Assembly: GCA_038049695.1 (NCBI GenBank)
Contig: CP142451.1
Coordinates: forward strand, 67,027,501-67,091,500
Origin: Cinnamomum chago
Taxonomy: Eukaryota; Streptophyta; Magnoliopsida; Laurales; Lauraceae
DNA length: 64,000 nt
Direction: 5' to 3'
Shown: positions 11,236 through 22,400 of the stretch, piece after piece
Layout: every line of letters begins with the position of its first letter
How positions within the stretch are numbered: the first letter of the stretch is position 1
Made by a program: the position numbers and the translations under genes
The notes under the pieces: model-generated
What the model was told of the DNA's origin: nothing
Database searches by the model: none
What the model saw: only the letters and a program-made list of their open reading frames with translations

Positions 11236-13323
11236 CTGCCGGGACACCCCCAAAAATTCCAACTTTTGCATTTTGAAGATTTTCTTTGTGGAATTTTGTG
11301 GGTCACTAAACCAAGCTTAAAAACATGTTTTAAAACATTTAAAAACATGAAACACACAAAGCCTAAAATGATTCAAAGGTTTAAAACCAAAGGCAAGCTT
11401 GATTAGTAAAAACTCTTTTCAAATCAAATTGCATACAAAACTGATTCTAAAGGTGCTGAATGTATGCAAAGCTCAAACCTAAATTCACAAGAAGATTTTC
11501 CAAATCTAATGCACAAGGAATTTGGTTTTCAAAAGAGTTTTGGGTTCTAAAACCAATGCATCCAAGTTTAGAACCAAACCATGCATAAAACACAAACTTT
11601 TCCAAATCTAAAAACCAATGCATGTATAAAGCTAGATTTCAAGATATTTTAAATCAATGCATGTGTGTGAATTCAAATGATGCCAATATGCAAATGCATC
11701 CACCAAATTGCAAAAACAAAATACCTAACAGTAATGATCCAATCTTGGGCTAGCATGGGGACCACTAGGGATTCCAAAGAAAGCTGGCTCCAACTGGGAG
11801 ACGTGACCCCACATCTCATGTGCAATCCGGGCCCACAGTTAATTGTAAATAACACCACTATATAAATGCAATTGCACTTGAGTCTTAGGAATAAATTACA
11901 ATGAAGACCTTAAACTTCCCAATTACCATAAGTAGGCCCCTCTATCATTATCCATGGATCAATTGGAATAAATCTGTCTCATCCAATCCTAGATCCACAT
12001 CTTATTATCCTTGTGCCCCAATTAATCACAATGATCATTAGTACCATCCAATTAACTCTTAATCGAAATGGGTGCGCATTTACTAATGATAAATCCATTA
12101 ATTGGCACAAGGGGATAATATAGATAGATTCCATCTTGACCGTTGCATGTTCCCACAGTTCTACTACCATGTACCCAAGACACCGAGGTGTTGACCTACA
12201 GTTGGCCTCACTCATTGGTGACTCAAAGCAAATGAATAAACAGAAACTTGAGTTCATCAATGTCTCAGGATTGAGAGCCTATTGCTAGGGAATTATGAGA
12301 GAAAACCTTAAAATCGAGACAGTGTTCATAAGGTGCTTCTCATGGTCCTTCAATACATCCAATGTACCGGCACTATGATCCAGAATCTTTCATTCTGATG
12401 ATCGGGACAAATCAGACTATCTCATAGTGATCAAAGTGCTGTAACCTTATCAGATGAGATGCCTAGTCTCATCTCTGGTTGTGAAGATATTTTTAAGTAT
12501 AAGATTTGTGACACATGGATGGACCCGATTTTCCTTCCTTTCCTCTCCCATCCGTCCCCGGGGTCACTGATAGGATCCAAATGGAGGGAAGAAAGGGGGA
12601 GAAAAAAGGGTATCAACATTTTTGTACGGGTATGCCAGATTTTCTATTATACTTGGAATTTAGAAATGGTGATCCGGAGATCCACCTTCGTAAGTAGAAA
12701 GGAAATCAACATTTTTCCTAACTTTCCATTGGACATATATTTAAGAAAAGAGACAGTTTTTTTTTAATGCCGTTAGGGGCGATTTTGTTTGCCGTGAAAG
12801 GCGATTTTGCGTGAAAGGCGATTTACAAATCTCATCAAAATGAAAGACAAGAAATGTGATTTTTTGTCTCGAAGAAAATACAAAGTACAATAGAAAAGTA
12901 AGAAAAGGAATCTGTCTTCTCAAGAGATTGTGGGGTTTCATTCAGATCGACGATCGCAAGTCATGTATGGACTTCACCATCGTCCTTCAGATGAGAACGC
13001 TTGATGCTTTGATTATTTGGCTTGGCTTGGACTTCGGTTTTTTTAGATGATAAGGACCAAGGGAAGGTCCTATACCCAATAAAAAAATGAACAGACGGGC
13101 TGAAAAGCCGCGTTTTGGCCATGTTGAATAGGAGAAGAGAGGGCTTTGCCTTGAGGGGGAGTGCCCCCCAAGGGACTTCAATCACCTTTTGGTGTTTGTT
13201 GCAGCAGAGTTTCTTCAGAGTAGCAGAGCTTCTGGATGATCTTCCTGGCTAATTCTCTCCGATTTTTCTGGTTGGAGTTCTGGATTTTTTCTCTCTCTAG
13301 ATCCGTTCTTCTTGGAATGATCT

Positions 13324-13334
13324 CCTATTTATCG
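13324..13334 (-). promoter_or_regulatory. TATA-like box of LTR C
   Basis: CGATAAATAGG on the minus strand, followed by a leader with CGGATCTAGAGAGAG. Likely but not proven core promoter. Confidence 0.4.
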
Positions 13335-14534
13335 GCCTTTGGTAGCCATTTAGGAGTGTTTATGAGCTTTGATGGCTTTAAAGCTCCATGATGGGAGGAG
13401 TTACAAGTTTTTATTTCTTGATTTTGTAACTCCTTTTTCCTTGAATCTGATTGGCCGATGGGGAATGATGGGCTTTTAATCGCTTTTAATCTCCATGATG
13501 AGAGGAGTTTCATGGCTTTAATGCCATGATGGCTTTGACTTGTAACTCCCATTTCCTTGCTTCTGATTGGGCCGTCCAAAATAATGAGTGAATGACCGCA
13601 TTTAGTTGGGTCAATTAACAATATTAAGTGGTCGCCGGGGATTTGAAGAGTCGTGGGCCATGCCGCGTCTTTTGAAATTCTTCTTGCGATGATCGACGAT
13701 GGATCTTCATGTTGATCGATGTCGGATGACCATGCAACTTCAGACATAAATTGCTAATAGCGGGCCGGTACCATCTGTCATGTCGATTTCTAGATCGGTC
13801 GGACAGAAAGTGTACTTTCTTGATCGGCCGGTTGGAGATCTTGGAGCGATCGATGACGATTTCATGCTCTTGATGGCGGATCCGAGATGTCGATGAAGAT
13901 CAGTCATTTTCGAGCGTTGAAAATCAGATTTTCAGGAAATAACAGGGGCTGGAACTCCCGAAACGCAAAAAGAATCGAAAAAAGGGCCTTCCGGCGGAAA
14001 TCCGGCGACCCGAATTTCCATGGTCGCCGGTGTAAGACCCCGACCTGAGTGAACCCACTTAGTGTTAATTATGTCGTGTTTTAGTCCTAAGCGTGTTTAG
14101 TGGATTTTGGTTAGGTTGGGCTCGGAATAGCTTTTGAAATAGTTTTGGGGAATTTTGATTGCTTTGTGATAGTGGGGCCCTTTGGGGGTTCCCTTTTATG
14201 ACCTTGCATGCGCTTGAGGATTTATCAGAGATTTTTGCATTCATTGTTTTAATCCCGTTTTATTTGTATTGTTAACCCTTACAACTTTTATGTTGATCTC
14301 GTCCCCGTTTGAGATCCCGAAACCCGATTTTATAGCCTTGAGGGCAAAACAATCATTGTGCACAAAATCTGTACCCAAAACTTGATATTCCTGAAATCCG
14401 CGAAACATATACTTTTTGGAAACTTGATATTTCAGCAATCATTTCTTCCTTCTTCGTCGAATTTATCCGAGATCCCGAAAGACATGATTTCAGCCCTTGA
14501 ATGTCTTAAGTAGTGGGACCCACTCCCATTTGCT

Positions 14535-14542
14535 TATATAAG
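14535..14542 (+). promoter_or_regulatory. TATA box of solo LTR A1
   Basis: TATATAAG, 505 bases from the LTR start; the same site is conserved in both LTRs of element A (29361, 43120). What follows is a leader of about 2.5 kb, with a donor-like ACAAGTAAGC at 14782. Confidence 0.65.
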
Positions 14543-15379
14543 GAGAACCCATCTTCCCCATTCCCTTTTTCCAGCATAAAAAGAACCTAGGGTTTACTTG
14601 GCAACTTTCTCTTCTTCTTCTTGCTCTCTCCATCTCAATCTCCTACTAATCTTGCACCAACATCAAAATGGAGGTCATCATTCTCTTCCTCATAACCATA
14701 GCTATCTTTTGATACCATTTGTGAAGAAAATCTCCCATTCCAAGACCTTCTTTGAGCTCACCTTGCAATTTGGAGAACCTACAAGTAAGCAACCTTCCCC
14801 ATCTCTTAGATTTGTGCTACTTTGATTTTGAAGAAGTCCCATTCTCATTATTGTAAGGTTTCCCTTTCTATTTCATTATTTGACCATTTTAGGGCTTGTT
14901 TTTTGGGATTTTGTTCATAGCTTGGTTCGTTGGCTTGGAAGAGTATTAGAGCTTGATTTCCTTGATTAGAAGACCCAAGGCAAGTGGATGAAATGATAGT
15001 TTGAACATTTAATGGTTTTATGAAGAAGGTGGTTGGTTTTGCTATTCATATCCATATTTATTAGCTTGCATTCATTGTGAAATAAATGCTCATGAAAGGT
15101 TTTTGTTAGCTCATTTATTGTCATGGAAATGTGATTTATTGCCTTTATTTTATCTCTTGTTTATGGCTCAAATGAACCTTTGTGAATGTTGGGGTTTCTT
15201 CTCTTTCTTTGGTGTTGAGTGTAAAGAAGAATGTGTTTAGATTTAATGTTTATTGGAGTTTTGATGAAGGTTTTTATATGATCGTTTGAAGAGAATGGTT
15301 GTTATTGGGAGGCAAGAAGGCCTTTTGTTGCAAGAAAAATATTTTGGAGATGAATGAGAAAAAGGCCAGAATGGCCATT

Positions 15380-15580
15380 CCCGGGCAGCAGAAATGACTG
15401 CCCGCTCGAGCGCGCAGTCATTCTGACTGCAACTCAGGCAGCAGATTGGTTGGCCGCTCGAGCGCGTTGTTGGCCGCTCGAGCGCGTTGTTGGCCGCTCG
15501 AGCGCACCATTGGCCGCTCGAGCGCGCAGACGTTCTGTCTGCCCGTTCGTCTGTGCAGCCCAGGTCCGCTCGAGCGTACC
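15380..15580. repeat. CGCTCGAGCG palindrome island in solo LTR A1
   Basis: Six CTCGAG words, mostly in the context CCGCTCGAGCG, four of them in a near-perfect 21-base tandem (15470-15525). The first sits in a longer hairpin: arms AATGACTGC and GCAGTCATT around CGCTCGAGCG. GCAGAC / GTCTGC forms another at about 15526-15542. The island lies about 850-1050 bases downstream of the TATA box, so it would be in the transcribed leader. Confidence 0.8.
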
Positions 15581-17339
15581 CCCTCTTGGGTATGGACCAT
15601 TTTTGGAGCTCGGGAAAGGTTTTTAAGGGAACCCCTTGATATCGGGGAGAATTATTAGGCAATGTATGAAGCCTATTCGAGAAAGAAACCACATCACAAA
15701 GATTCATCGAAGTCTTAGTAATCACCAAGGTGTGCAAGGAGCTTGGAATGTCCCTAAACTCAAAGAGTACCAAGTTATATCGAAATTGACATACGAGACC
15801 CCTATTCACCTTGGGCTAGATTTGAATCCCGATACTTGTTCCGAAACTTCAAAAGATCAACTATGTTTTCAATTATTTTGAATTGTCACATGTACTCCTG
15901 AAAATTCATGAATTATGGTTTATCATTCCCGAAAGCATGGAAATTGTACTTGTATTAATTGCGAGCCTTGAGATGCATTGCCCGACGTGAAATGACAGTG
16001 TGCCCTTAAGCACCCCCGTCCTGCCCGTTTATTTACTTACATTTGGTTTACTTGTACATGTCTCGATTGGTGTTTGACCTATGAGTCGGCACCACTAAGC
16101 TTGGATAACCTTGTTGGTCTGATCCACCGACTTGGAGATCCCCTTCTTGTCCCACCAGTTGCGGTTTGGATCCTGCTATATTACCGTGGTCTTGTCCCGA
16201 TGCCGTAGATTGCTACTGTGGTTCCCGATGCCCGGCTCGCTACCGTGGTCATGTATAGTATATGTATATGTATTTATAAGATCCACTGTTTCTCCTTACC
16301 TCGAGTGACTAAGATCAGTGCCTAGTTATTGCTCTGTCACCTTAGTGATAGAGGACTTAGCTTCGTGTGGTTGTCATCTTGCTTGTTTCTCGTTTCCTTG
16401 GTCACCTGTACATGTTTTATAATGCATACTTGTATTTGAATAAATGTTTTATCTAGTTCATAGAAACTATTATTTAAACAGGTTTAAATGCTTTTGGAGG
16501 TAAATTCATTTATTATCATATTGTCATTGTGTTTTACCCATTTGCCAAACCGTCGTGTTTGACCCACTCTTTGGTACTCATGTCCCGTTGCCGGGGCTAC
16601 CTTGAGGAGGAGCCAGAGGAGGCGGTCGATGAACCGCAGCACTTAGTTGAGTGGCGTGCTGATGATGTCGTATAGATATTCGATTGCAAAGAGAGACATA
16701 ATATTTTGGGGAAACTATTAACCATTCTTTGGGAATTGATATTTTGTTTATATTGGCCTTTGTTGGCCTCTATTTTTGGGAATGTAATTAAATGACCGTT
16801 GTATAAACTTTAACTTACTTTTGGGAAACATGCTAATGATCATTGCTCATTCTGATACAGTATTTATACTTGTGTATTGTCTTTATGACTAGAGATGGTT
16901 TGAATATTTGATTTGCTACACGCTTCCGCACTTAAAAGAAATGTTCATGTATGGTTGGAATATCCTCACCGCGGACACCTGTGGGAAATTAAATAAATGT
17001 ATGGCATTAAACCGATGATGTGGTATTTTATCATCATTAATGTCCCGATCTCAGATTGGCTCAGTGGACCCGGTCCAGGGTCGCGACAGCCGGTGACCAT
17101 GGGGGGATTTTCCACTTTGGTCGCCGTTTCGTCTGTCGTTTTTCGAGTTTTTTTTTATTTCTTTTTATTTCTCCTGTATTTTCTTGACATTTTATCCTCA
17201 TTTTTTGGCTTGGTTCTCCTGAAGAAAATCCGATGAGAAGTCGTGCAAATCAGTGCACAAAGTTTCTTATTTTTTGGAAAAGCAAAAGACTTTGTCGTGC
17301 AGAGTTGCCGATTTTTGTCAAGAGTCGAAACTAGATCAA

Positions 17340-18130
17340 ACGATGTCAGAATTACCTGAAATTTGACGTGAAGCCTCCTGAGGAGCAGATAGGACCAACC
17401 ATGGGCTTTTGTTTGAGTTTTAAAGCCGTTTGGGGTCCCGTCGCTGCTAAGCTTGATTTCACCGCGAGGAAGATGTCGCGCTTTGATGTGCGGTTAACAG
17501 ATGTCCAATTGACTTGAAATTTGATAGGGAGCCTATTGGAGTAATTTTGAGATGATCCAATAGCTCTGATTTGGATGTCATGGTCCCGAGGTGCTCCACC
17601 ACTGGTAGCCTTGATTTTCTTTAGGAGTGTCAAAGTCGGGTCAAACATTGTCGGAATGACCCGAAATTTGACGTGCAGCCCTTTTGAAGCATATTGAAGC
17701 CGCCCATGTGCTCTGTTTGATGAGTAATGGTCCTGGTGGTTCTCGCCGCCAGGAGATTTAATTTTCTTTCGGAGCGTCAAAGTCGGGTCAAACGTCGTCG
17801 GAATGACCTGAAATTTGATGTGGAGCCTTTTGGAGGTATTTTGAAACCATCCGTAGGCTCTGATCAAAGTTTTGATGTCTTTACCGCCGCCGCTGCCAGG
17901 AGCACCTGTTTGGCGGTCGGAGGAGTGAAGTTAGGCCAAAAGATGTCAAAATGACATGAAACTTGATGTAGAGCCTCCTAGTGGTATCTTGGGGCCAGTT
18001 GTGTACTTTGTTTTTTTATGTCAGGGTCTTTGGCTTTACCGCTGCCGGGAGCTCCTGCTCAGCTGTTGGAGGAGTGAAGTTGTGTCAAATGATGTCGAAA
18101 TGGCCCGAAACTTCATGTGAACTCCTCTTT
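17340..18130. repeat. Tandem repeat of about 150 bp in LTR C, 5-6 units
   Basis: Units share GTCGGAATGACC(C/T)GAAATTTGA then (T)GTG(G/C)AGCC. Starts lie near 17345, 17500, 17650, 17800, 17948 and 18092. The minus ORF at 17352-17867 is a translation of these repeats. Confidence 0.7.
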
Positions 18131-18266
18131 TGGTTGTCTTGAAGGATCTTGCAGTTTTTGTTTGATTCTGACAAGATCTGAAGTAGCATTGCCGTTTGTA
18201 GTAGGATGCGGCTTCATGTAGCTTCTTGATGTTTGAAGAGGCAAAGTGACATTTTTGGCGTCAACA

Positions 18267-18281
18267 AATGCCCCCTTGAGG
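18267..18281 (-). other. Polypurine tract of element C
   Basis: On the minus strand CCTCAAGGGGGCATT, directly followed by the LTR start TGTTGACGCC. Sets the boundary between the internal region and the 3' LTR of C. Confidence 0.65.
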
Positions 18282-18477
18282 TACAACGACAAGTAGCTTT
18301 TGTAGTCGATGTGCCTCGAAGAGAAACTTGAAGGAGAGCTTTCAATTTGACCAAGAGTCTTTGAGCATTTTTTTTAATAGCCTTTTGAGTTTCCAAGGGG
18401 ATCTTATGGTAGTGAGAAGGATCACGTACCATCTGAAGGCAAAGTTTTGAAAATGACATGAGGGAGTTGGATTTTGG

Positions 18478-18730
18478 GTTTTCCTTTCGACCTTGTGAAC
18501 CTAAGGGCTGTATGTGGCGCATCAGGCGATCAAGAAGGATTTTTTGGTTTTTGACCTTCTGACCTAACAAGCTGTATGTGGCAGGTTAGGGGGTCGGTGT
18601 TTGATTTTTTTTTTTTGGATTTTGACCTTGTGACCCAATAAGCTGTATGTGGCAAATTGGGGGGGTCAGATTTGGTTTTGACCTTGTGACCTAACAAGTT
18701 GTATGTGGCAAGCTAGGGGGTCAGGTTTGG
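18478..18730. repeat. Four tandem units of about 65-70 bp
   Basis: Units share TTTTGACCTTGTGACC(T)AA and AAGCTGTATGTGGCA, with starts near 18485, 18550, 18618 and 18678. They lie between the polypurine tract of C and the promoter of the antisense gene. 18282-18477 shows nothing else. Confidence 0.75.
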
Positions 18731-18989
18731 ATTTTGTTGAATGTCAATTTCAAGATTTTGGCTCAATTTGGTATATGAGGATGGATGGTTTGGTTTTTTG
18801 GAAACTCATGAGGCTTTCTCTCTGTTTTTTTTTAATGGTTCAATCGACTCAAAAGAGGCATGAAACCATTTTGTATGCTCTTGGTAAGAGGAATTTTTTT
18901 TGAAAGGAAGCCCCTTTTAGTGCCTAGGTGGTGAAACCTGACTCATGTGGTCTAGCCCATGGGACCTTAAGCTTTTAAAGATGGCTTAG

Positions 18990-19250
18990 ATCTCACAAGA
19001 TGTCAATTTGTAAAGAATATCTAAAAATATTTCTTTTGGATAGAGAATATCTAAGAATATTCTTACTTGGAGAAAATCTCTCAAGTTTCCTTTCTTTTGG
19101 GAGAGATTTTCTCAAAGTATCTCTCTTTGGGAGAGAATATATCTCATTCCCTTTCTTTTTGGAGAAAATTTCTCAAAGAATCTTCTCTTTGGGAGAGAAT
19201 ATCTCAAATCTCCTTTCATTTGGGAAGGTTGCTAATTTTTAACACTTACC
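18990..19250. repeat. GGAGAAAATTTCTC-type repeats upstream of the antisense gene
   Basis: Short imperfect units with TTTGGGAGAGAATATCTC and TTGGAGAAAATCTCTC, about 35-60 bases apart. GAGAAAATTTCTC-like words are near-palindromic. They sit just upstream of the TATA box at 19294 and may be promoter material. Confidence 0.55.
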
Positions 19251-19293
19251 TCCTTTCTTTTCTCCTTGTTTCCTCTTTTGATTTTCTCTCTTC

Positions 19294-19301
19294 TATAAAA
19301 G
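19294..19301 (+). promoter_or_regulatory. TATA box of the antisense PMD gene in element C
   Basis: TATAAAAG, about 120 bases upstream of the first ATG (19417), followed by a TTCTTC-rich leader, a normal plant core promoter layout. Confidence 0.55.
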
Positions 19302-19416
19302 CAAGATTAGATTGGATATTTTCTTCTTTGTTTTCTTTCTTTGCAAGAGTGCTCCAAGATCAAGAGTTCTTCTTCTTCTTCAAAGATCTTCAAGCTTTTC
19401 TTCTTCTTCTCCATCA

Positions 19417-22400
19417 ATGGCTTCAAGTAAGTTTTCTTCCTCCACAAGAAATTCCATTTAGATGTAGAATTCCTTTTCTCTTCTTTCTCCTTCTAATTTT
19501 TTTCTTTTCCCTTTTTTTCTCACGTGTTTTCTTTTTCTTTTTTTTTCACGTGTTGTTTTTTTGTTTTTTTTTTGTTTTTGTTTTTTTCTTTTCCTTTGCT
19601 GTACGGACAGGTCCGTACTTCCACGTGGCAGTGGGCCACGGCCTGTTGCTCAAATTTTTTTTTTTTTGAAACTTCTCTCTCCTTTTTCTTTTTTGTTTCT
19701 CTCTTTTTTTGCTCACCAAGATAATGAGGTTTATGCATTCCAACATGTTCATGCATATTTCTTTCTTTCTCTCTTTTTGTTGGTGCATCAAGATAAAAGG
19801 CTAGAATTTCTAGGTCAAGTCAACATGAATTTTGACTTTGACAAAGTTTGATTGGTTTTGACCAAGTTAGGTTGGAATTGATCAAACTTTGGTTAAATTT
19901 CTCCTAGCATCTAATGCATGATGATTTTTTGGATGCATGCTTTTTAGTAAATTGATTGGGAGCATGATGATGCATACCTGGAAATCTTTTGTAAGTTTTG
20001 GGATTTGGAGCTCGCAGCAATGTTGAGCCCTTTCCTGACCTTGCTGGATTTTGAGGAGGTTCGCAAGTTTTGGAGTTTGGAGCTCGCAGTGATGTTGAGC
20101 CCTTCTTCAAACTTGCGGAGATTCGATAAAATTGGTTTGATCTTGAAGCAATGTATGAGTTCAAACCTTCTTTGAGGATGCTTTGTTGAGCTTATCTTCA
20201 AGCTTCCTGTCTTCTTCGGGATGTCTCCCTTTTCTTCGGAATTGTCCCGGAATCATGCCAAAATTTCGCTAGAATTTTTTCTTAGCAAAATTCGGTCACT
20301 TTAATGATTGATTTTTTCCTTTTTCATCCTTTGCAGGTAGTTCCTCCAGAACGAACAAGGGCAAAGAGCCTGCTACTGATGCACCTCGTCGGTTTACCAG
20401 GTATTCTAATGTGGCCGTACAGCAGGCCTGGGAGAAGGTTCAGTTTGTGGAGAGAAACCTGGAAGAGAGTGACTCCCTCAACCGCGATGAGATGAGACAG
20501 CGATTAATAGCTCTCAAGGATGAGGAGTTTTACAAGATTATGGCTAGCAACCGTCCTTGGGTCATGGACGATCAAAGCATTGTGCCCAAGCTTACCTTCT
20601 TCTTTGGCGACGCAGTCCCTGACGACTTGACGTACCAAAGAAGATGCTTTCAGTTCTCTTACACAGCTAATCGTGAGGAGAGAACTATTTCTACCCGGTC
20701 GACTTTTGATCGGACTGTCTCGATCATGAGTCTTTCTCCCTCGAGTCCTAAGAGGGAGGATCCTCCAAGCTAGGTGAAGAGGACCAATGTGATAAAGACC
20801 GGGGTTTTTGTTGGCGGCCCTTCCGGATATGTGGAGAAGTTGCCCGTCCGTATGGACATATTGATGCCCTCTAGTGGCTACCAGGGTTCTGACCATCCGT
20901 CGGTCAATTTGAGACCAGTTGGCCTTGGCATTTTTCGGGGTGACGGCAGCAGTTGGGTGAAGCCTTTTCGACTTCGTGGCCGTTTCAGTGCTGATTCGAG
21001 CTATGAATCATGGACTGATCACATCCTGCAGGTTGGCAGAGCCATTTTGAAGGATGCCAGGATCTTCGATGCGGTTCGCGCTTTTCGGAAGACCGTGGTT
21101 TTCTCCGATGAGGCCTTCATGGCCATGCTAGAGTCATTCCTTCCACAAACTAACACCTTCATTGTGACGAACGATGAGATTGATTTTACTTTGAAGGAAT
21201 TAAGCGTCATCACCGGGCTGCCCCTCCTTGGCAAACTCTATGAGGAGTTTATGCCCATCGACAGCGTCCTTGAGGAGCAATCTAAGGAGTTTAGGCTCTT
21301 GTACTTTCTGCTTGTCGCCTTCTATGATTTTTTGAAGGAGAAGGAGGGCTCGAAAGTCCGGTGTAGCAGTTGGAATAATTGTAGCTCCAACTTCTTTGAC
21401 GGCGGAGAGTCTTCTGATGGTATGGCCCAAGATGCTAGGGCCAAGAACCCAGGTTCGAAAAAGATCTCCATTATGTGAGATGACTTGAAGAAGTTCTTTG
21501 AGAATACAAACGCCATTTGTCCTGACATTGCACTGCGAAGAGATCTCGCTGTTTACCTCACTTATTGGTTGGGTGAGGCTGTTTTCGCTGGAGGAGATGG
21601 AACACACATCAGGCCGCATTGTATTTTTCAGGCTTGTCAGATGGCGTTCGGAGAGCGGTTGGCTTTGGTGCCAGCTCTTTACTCCTACTTGTGTACCGAA
21701 CTGCAGGCTGCTGCTTTTCTGGTTCGGCTTGGGCTCCCTATGAACAGGGTATTTTCAGCCCATATTTTTTATTCGTGGTATGTTTACCACTGTCCTGGCT
21801 TCCACCGCTTAGGAGTTGCGCAGGATGATGACCCTTTCATGATTCGGTTGGCTAGAGGGACAGCCGTTTCCGAATCTCTTTTGACTGCCTGTTTGAGGAT
21901 CCGACGGTTCAGGGACGTCGAGATCGGGCAATCTTCAGTGAAGCTTTCCCCAGGTTTGCGGAAGAAGACTTTTGATTTTGGAGCCTCCCGTGATTCCACC
22001 AGGGCGAGATCGGGAAGACATTACTCCTTGACCAATGCCGAAACGGGGTGGCGTTTTAACATACGTGTTGGTACGATGGTGTACCGGAGACATCTTTTTG
22101 TTGATATCCAGCTGTATGTTCCCTCACGTTTCGCGCTGTAGTTGGGCTTCTTAAGGTGTTGTTGGAGCGCCTTCGAGCATGGTGAAGCGCTTTGGAGGTT
22201 TGTAGGATGGAAGGAATGCATGTGCCTTTTACAGTGCAGAGGACACAACCGCCATGATTTTTTATCCTGAGTTGCTCGCTTTCCGGACTACTGGCTCCAC
22301 GAAATGGTTTGCGGAAAGATTTTCAGTGTACCGGGGGCTTTCCAAGAAGGAGCTTGATGTCAAGCAATCTCCTGGGAAGGGTCTTGGAAGATTAGATGGA

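Larger units (their letters stand above)
9824..11730 (-). mobile_element. Solo LTR B1 (family B)
   Basis: Bounded by TGAAAGTCCACGAGGATCC and CCTAACA (TG...CA) and flanked on both sides by GTAAT (9819-9823, 11731-11735), so it is a complete single LTR with an intact target duplication. It is inserted in LTR F. The same family occurs at 44570, 50110 and 57054. Contents in order: GGGGTGAATAGGG near the left end, GTGGTTCGGCC at 10012, a 35-bp minisatellite, and a GGTCGACC hairpin island at 11107-11235. Orientation is inferred from a minus-strand TATA (GCTATAAAG) at about 11077-11085. The superfamily is not clear, because no internal region remains. Confidence 0.85.
9149..12600 (-). mobile_element. 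5' LTR of element F, split by solo LTR B1 (right edge approximate)
   Basis: The inner edge is exact (TGTTGAAATAGG on the plus strand, next to the primer site). A minus-strand TATA lies at 9655-9664, leaving about 0.5 kb of leader and a long U3 to the right. The LTR resumes after B1 at 11736. It includes conserved-looking phrases such as GTTCATCAATGTCTCAGGATT (about 12252) and CTATGATCCAGAATCTTTC (about 12373), which I associate with a widespread plant LTR type but cannot place in a superfamily. The outer edge is not visible. No gene. Confidence 0.5.
14031..17088 (+). mobile_element. Solo LTR A1 (Tekay family A)
   Basis: Starts TGTAAGACCCCGACC, ends GGGTCGCGACA, and is flanked by GCCGG on both sides (14026-14030, 17089-17093). 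It is colinear with the LTRs of element A at 28855 and 42613 (for example GGGGCCCTTTGGGGGTTCC, the TATATAAGGAGAACCC promoter, GGATAACCTTGTTGGTCTG, TGTTTGACCCACT) but clearly diverged. It carries a CTCGAG island (15380-15580) where element A has GGCTAACC words. Inserted in the 3' LTR of element C. Confidence 0.88.
12750..18266 (-). mobile_element. 3' LTR of element C, split by solo LTR A1 (left edge approximate)
   Basis: The right edge is exact: on the minus strand it starts TGTTGACGCC next to a polypurine tract. A TATA-like box is at 13324-13334 on the minus strand, followed by a leader with CTAGAGAGAGAAAAAA. Repeats of about 150 bp occupy 17340-18130. The left edge is somewhere near 12.7-13.0 kb; no partner LTR is in the window. 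No gene between 12,600 and 14,030. Confidence 0.55.

Noticed and set aside
11979-12260. 93-residue minus ORF
   Set aside because: Lies in the U3 of LTR F; no domain, and overlapping ORFs on the other strand nearby.
15243-15809. Overlapping ORFs on both strands of up to 188 residues (rich in ARAANNALERP-like sequence)
   Set aside because: They read through the CTCGAG island of a solo LTR. Palindromic repeats keep several frames open on both strands; this is not a gene.
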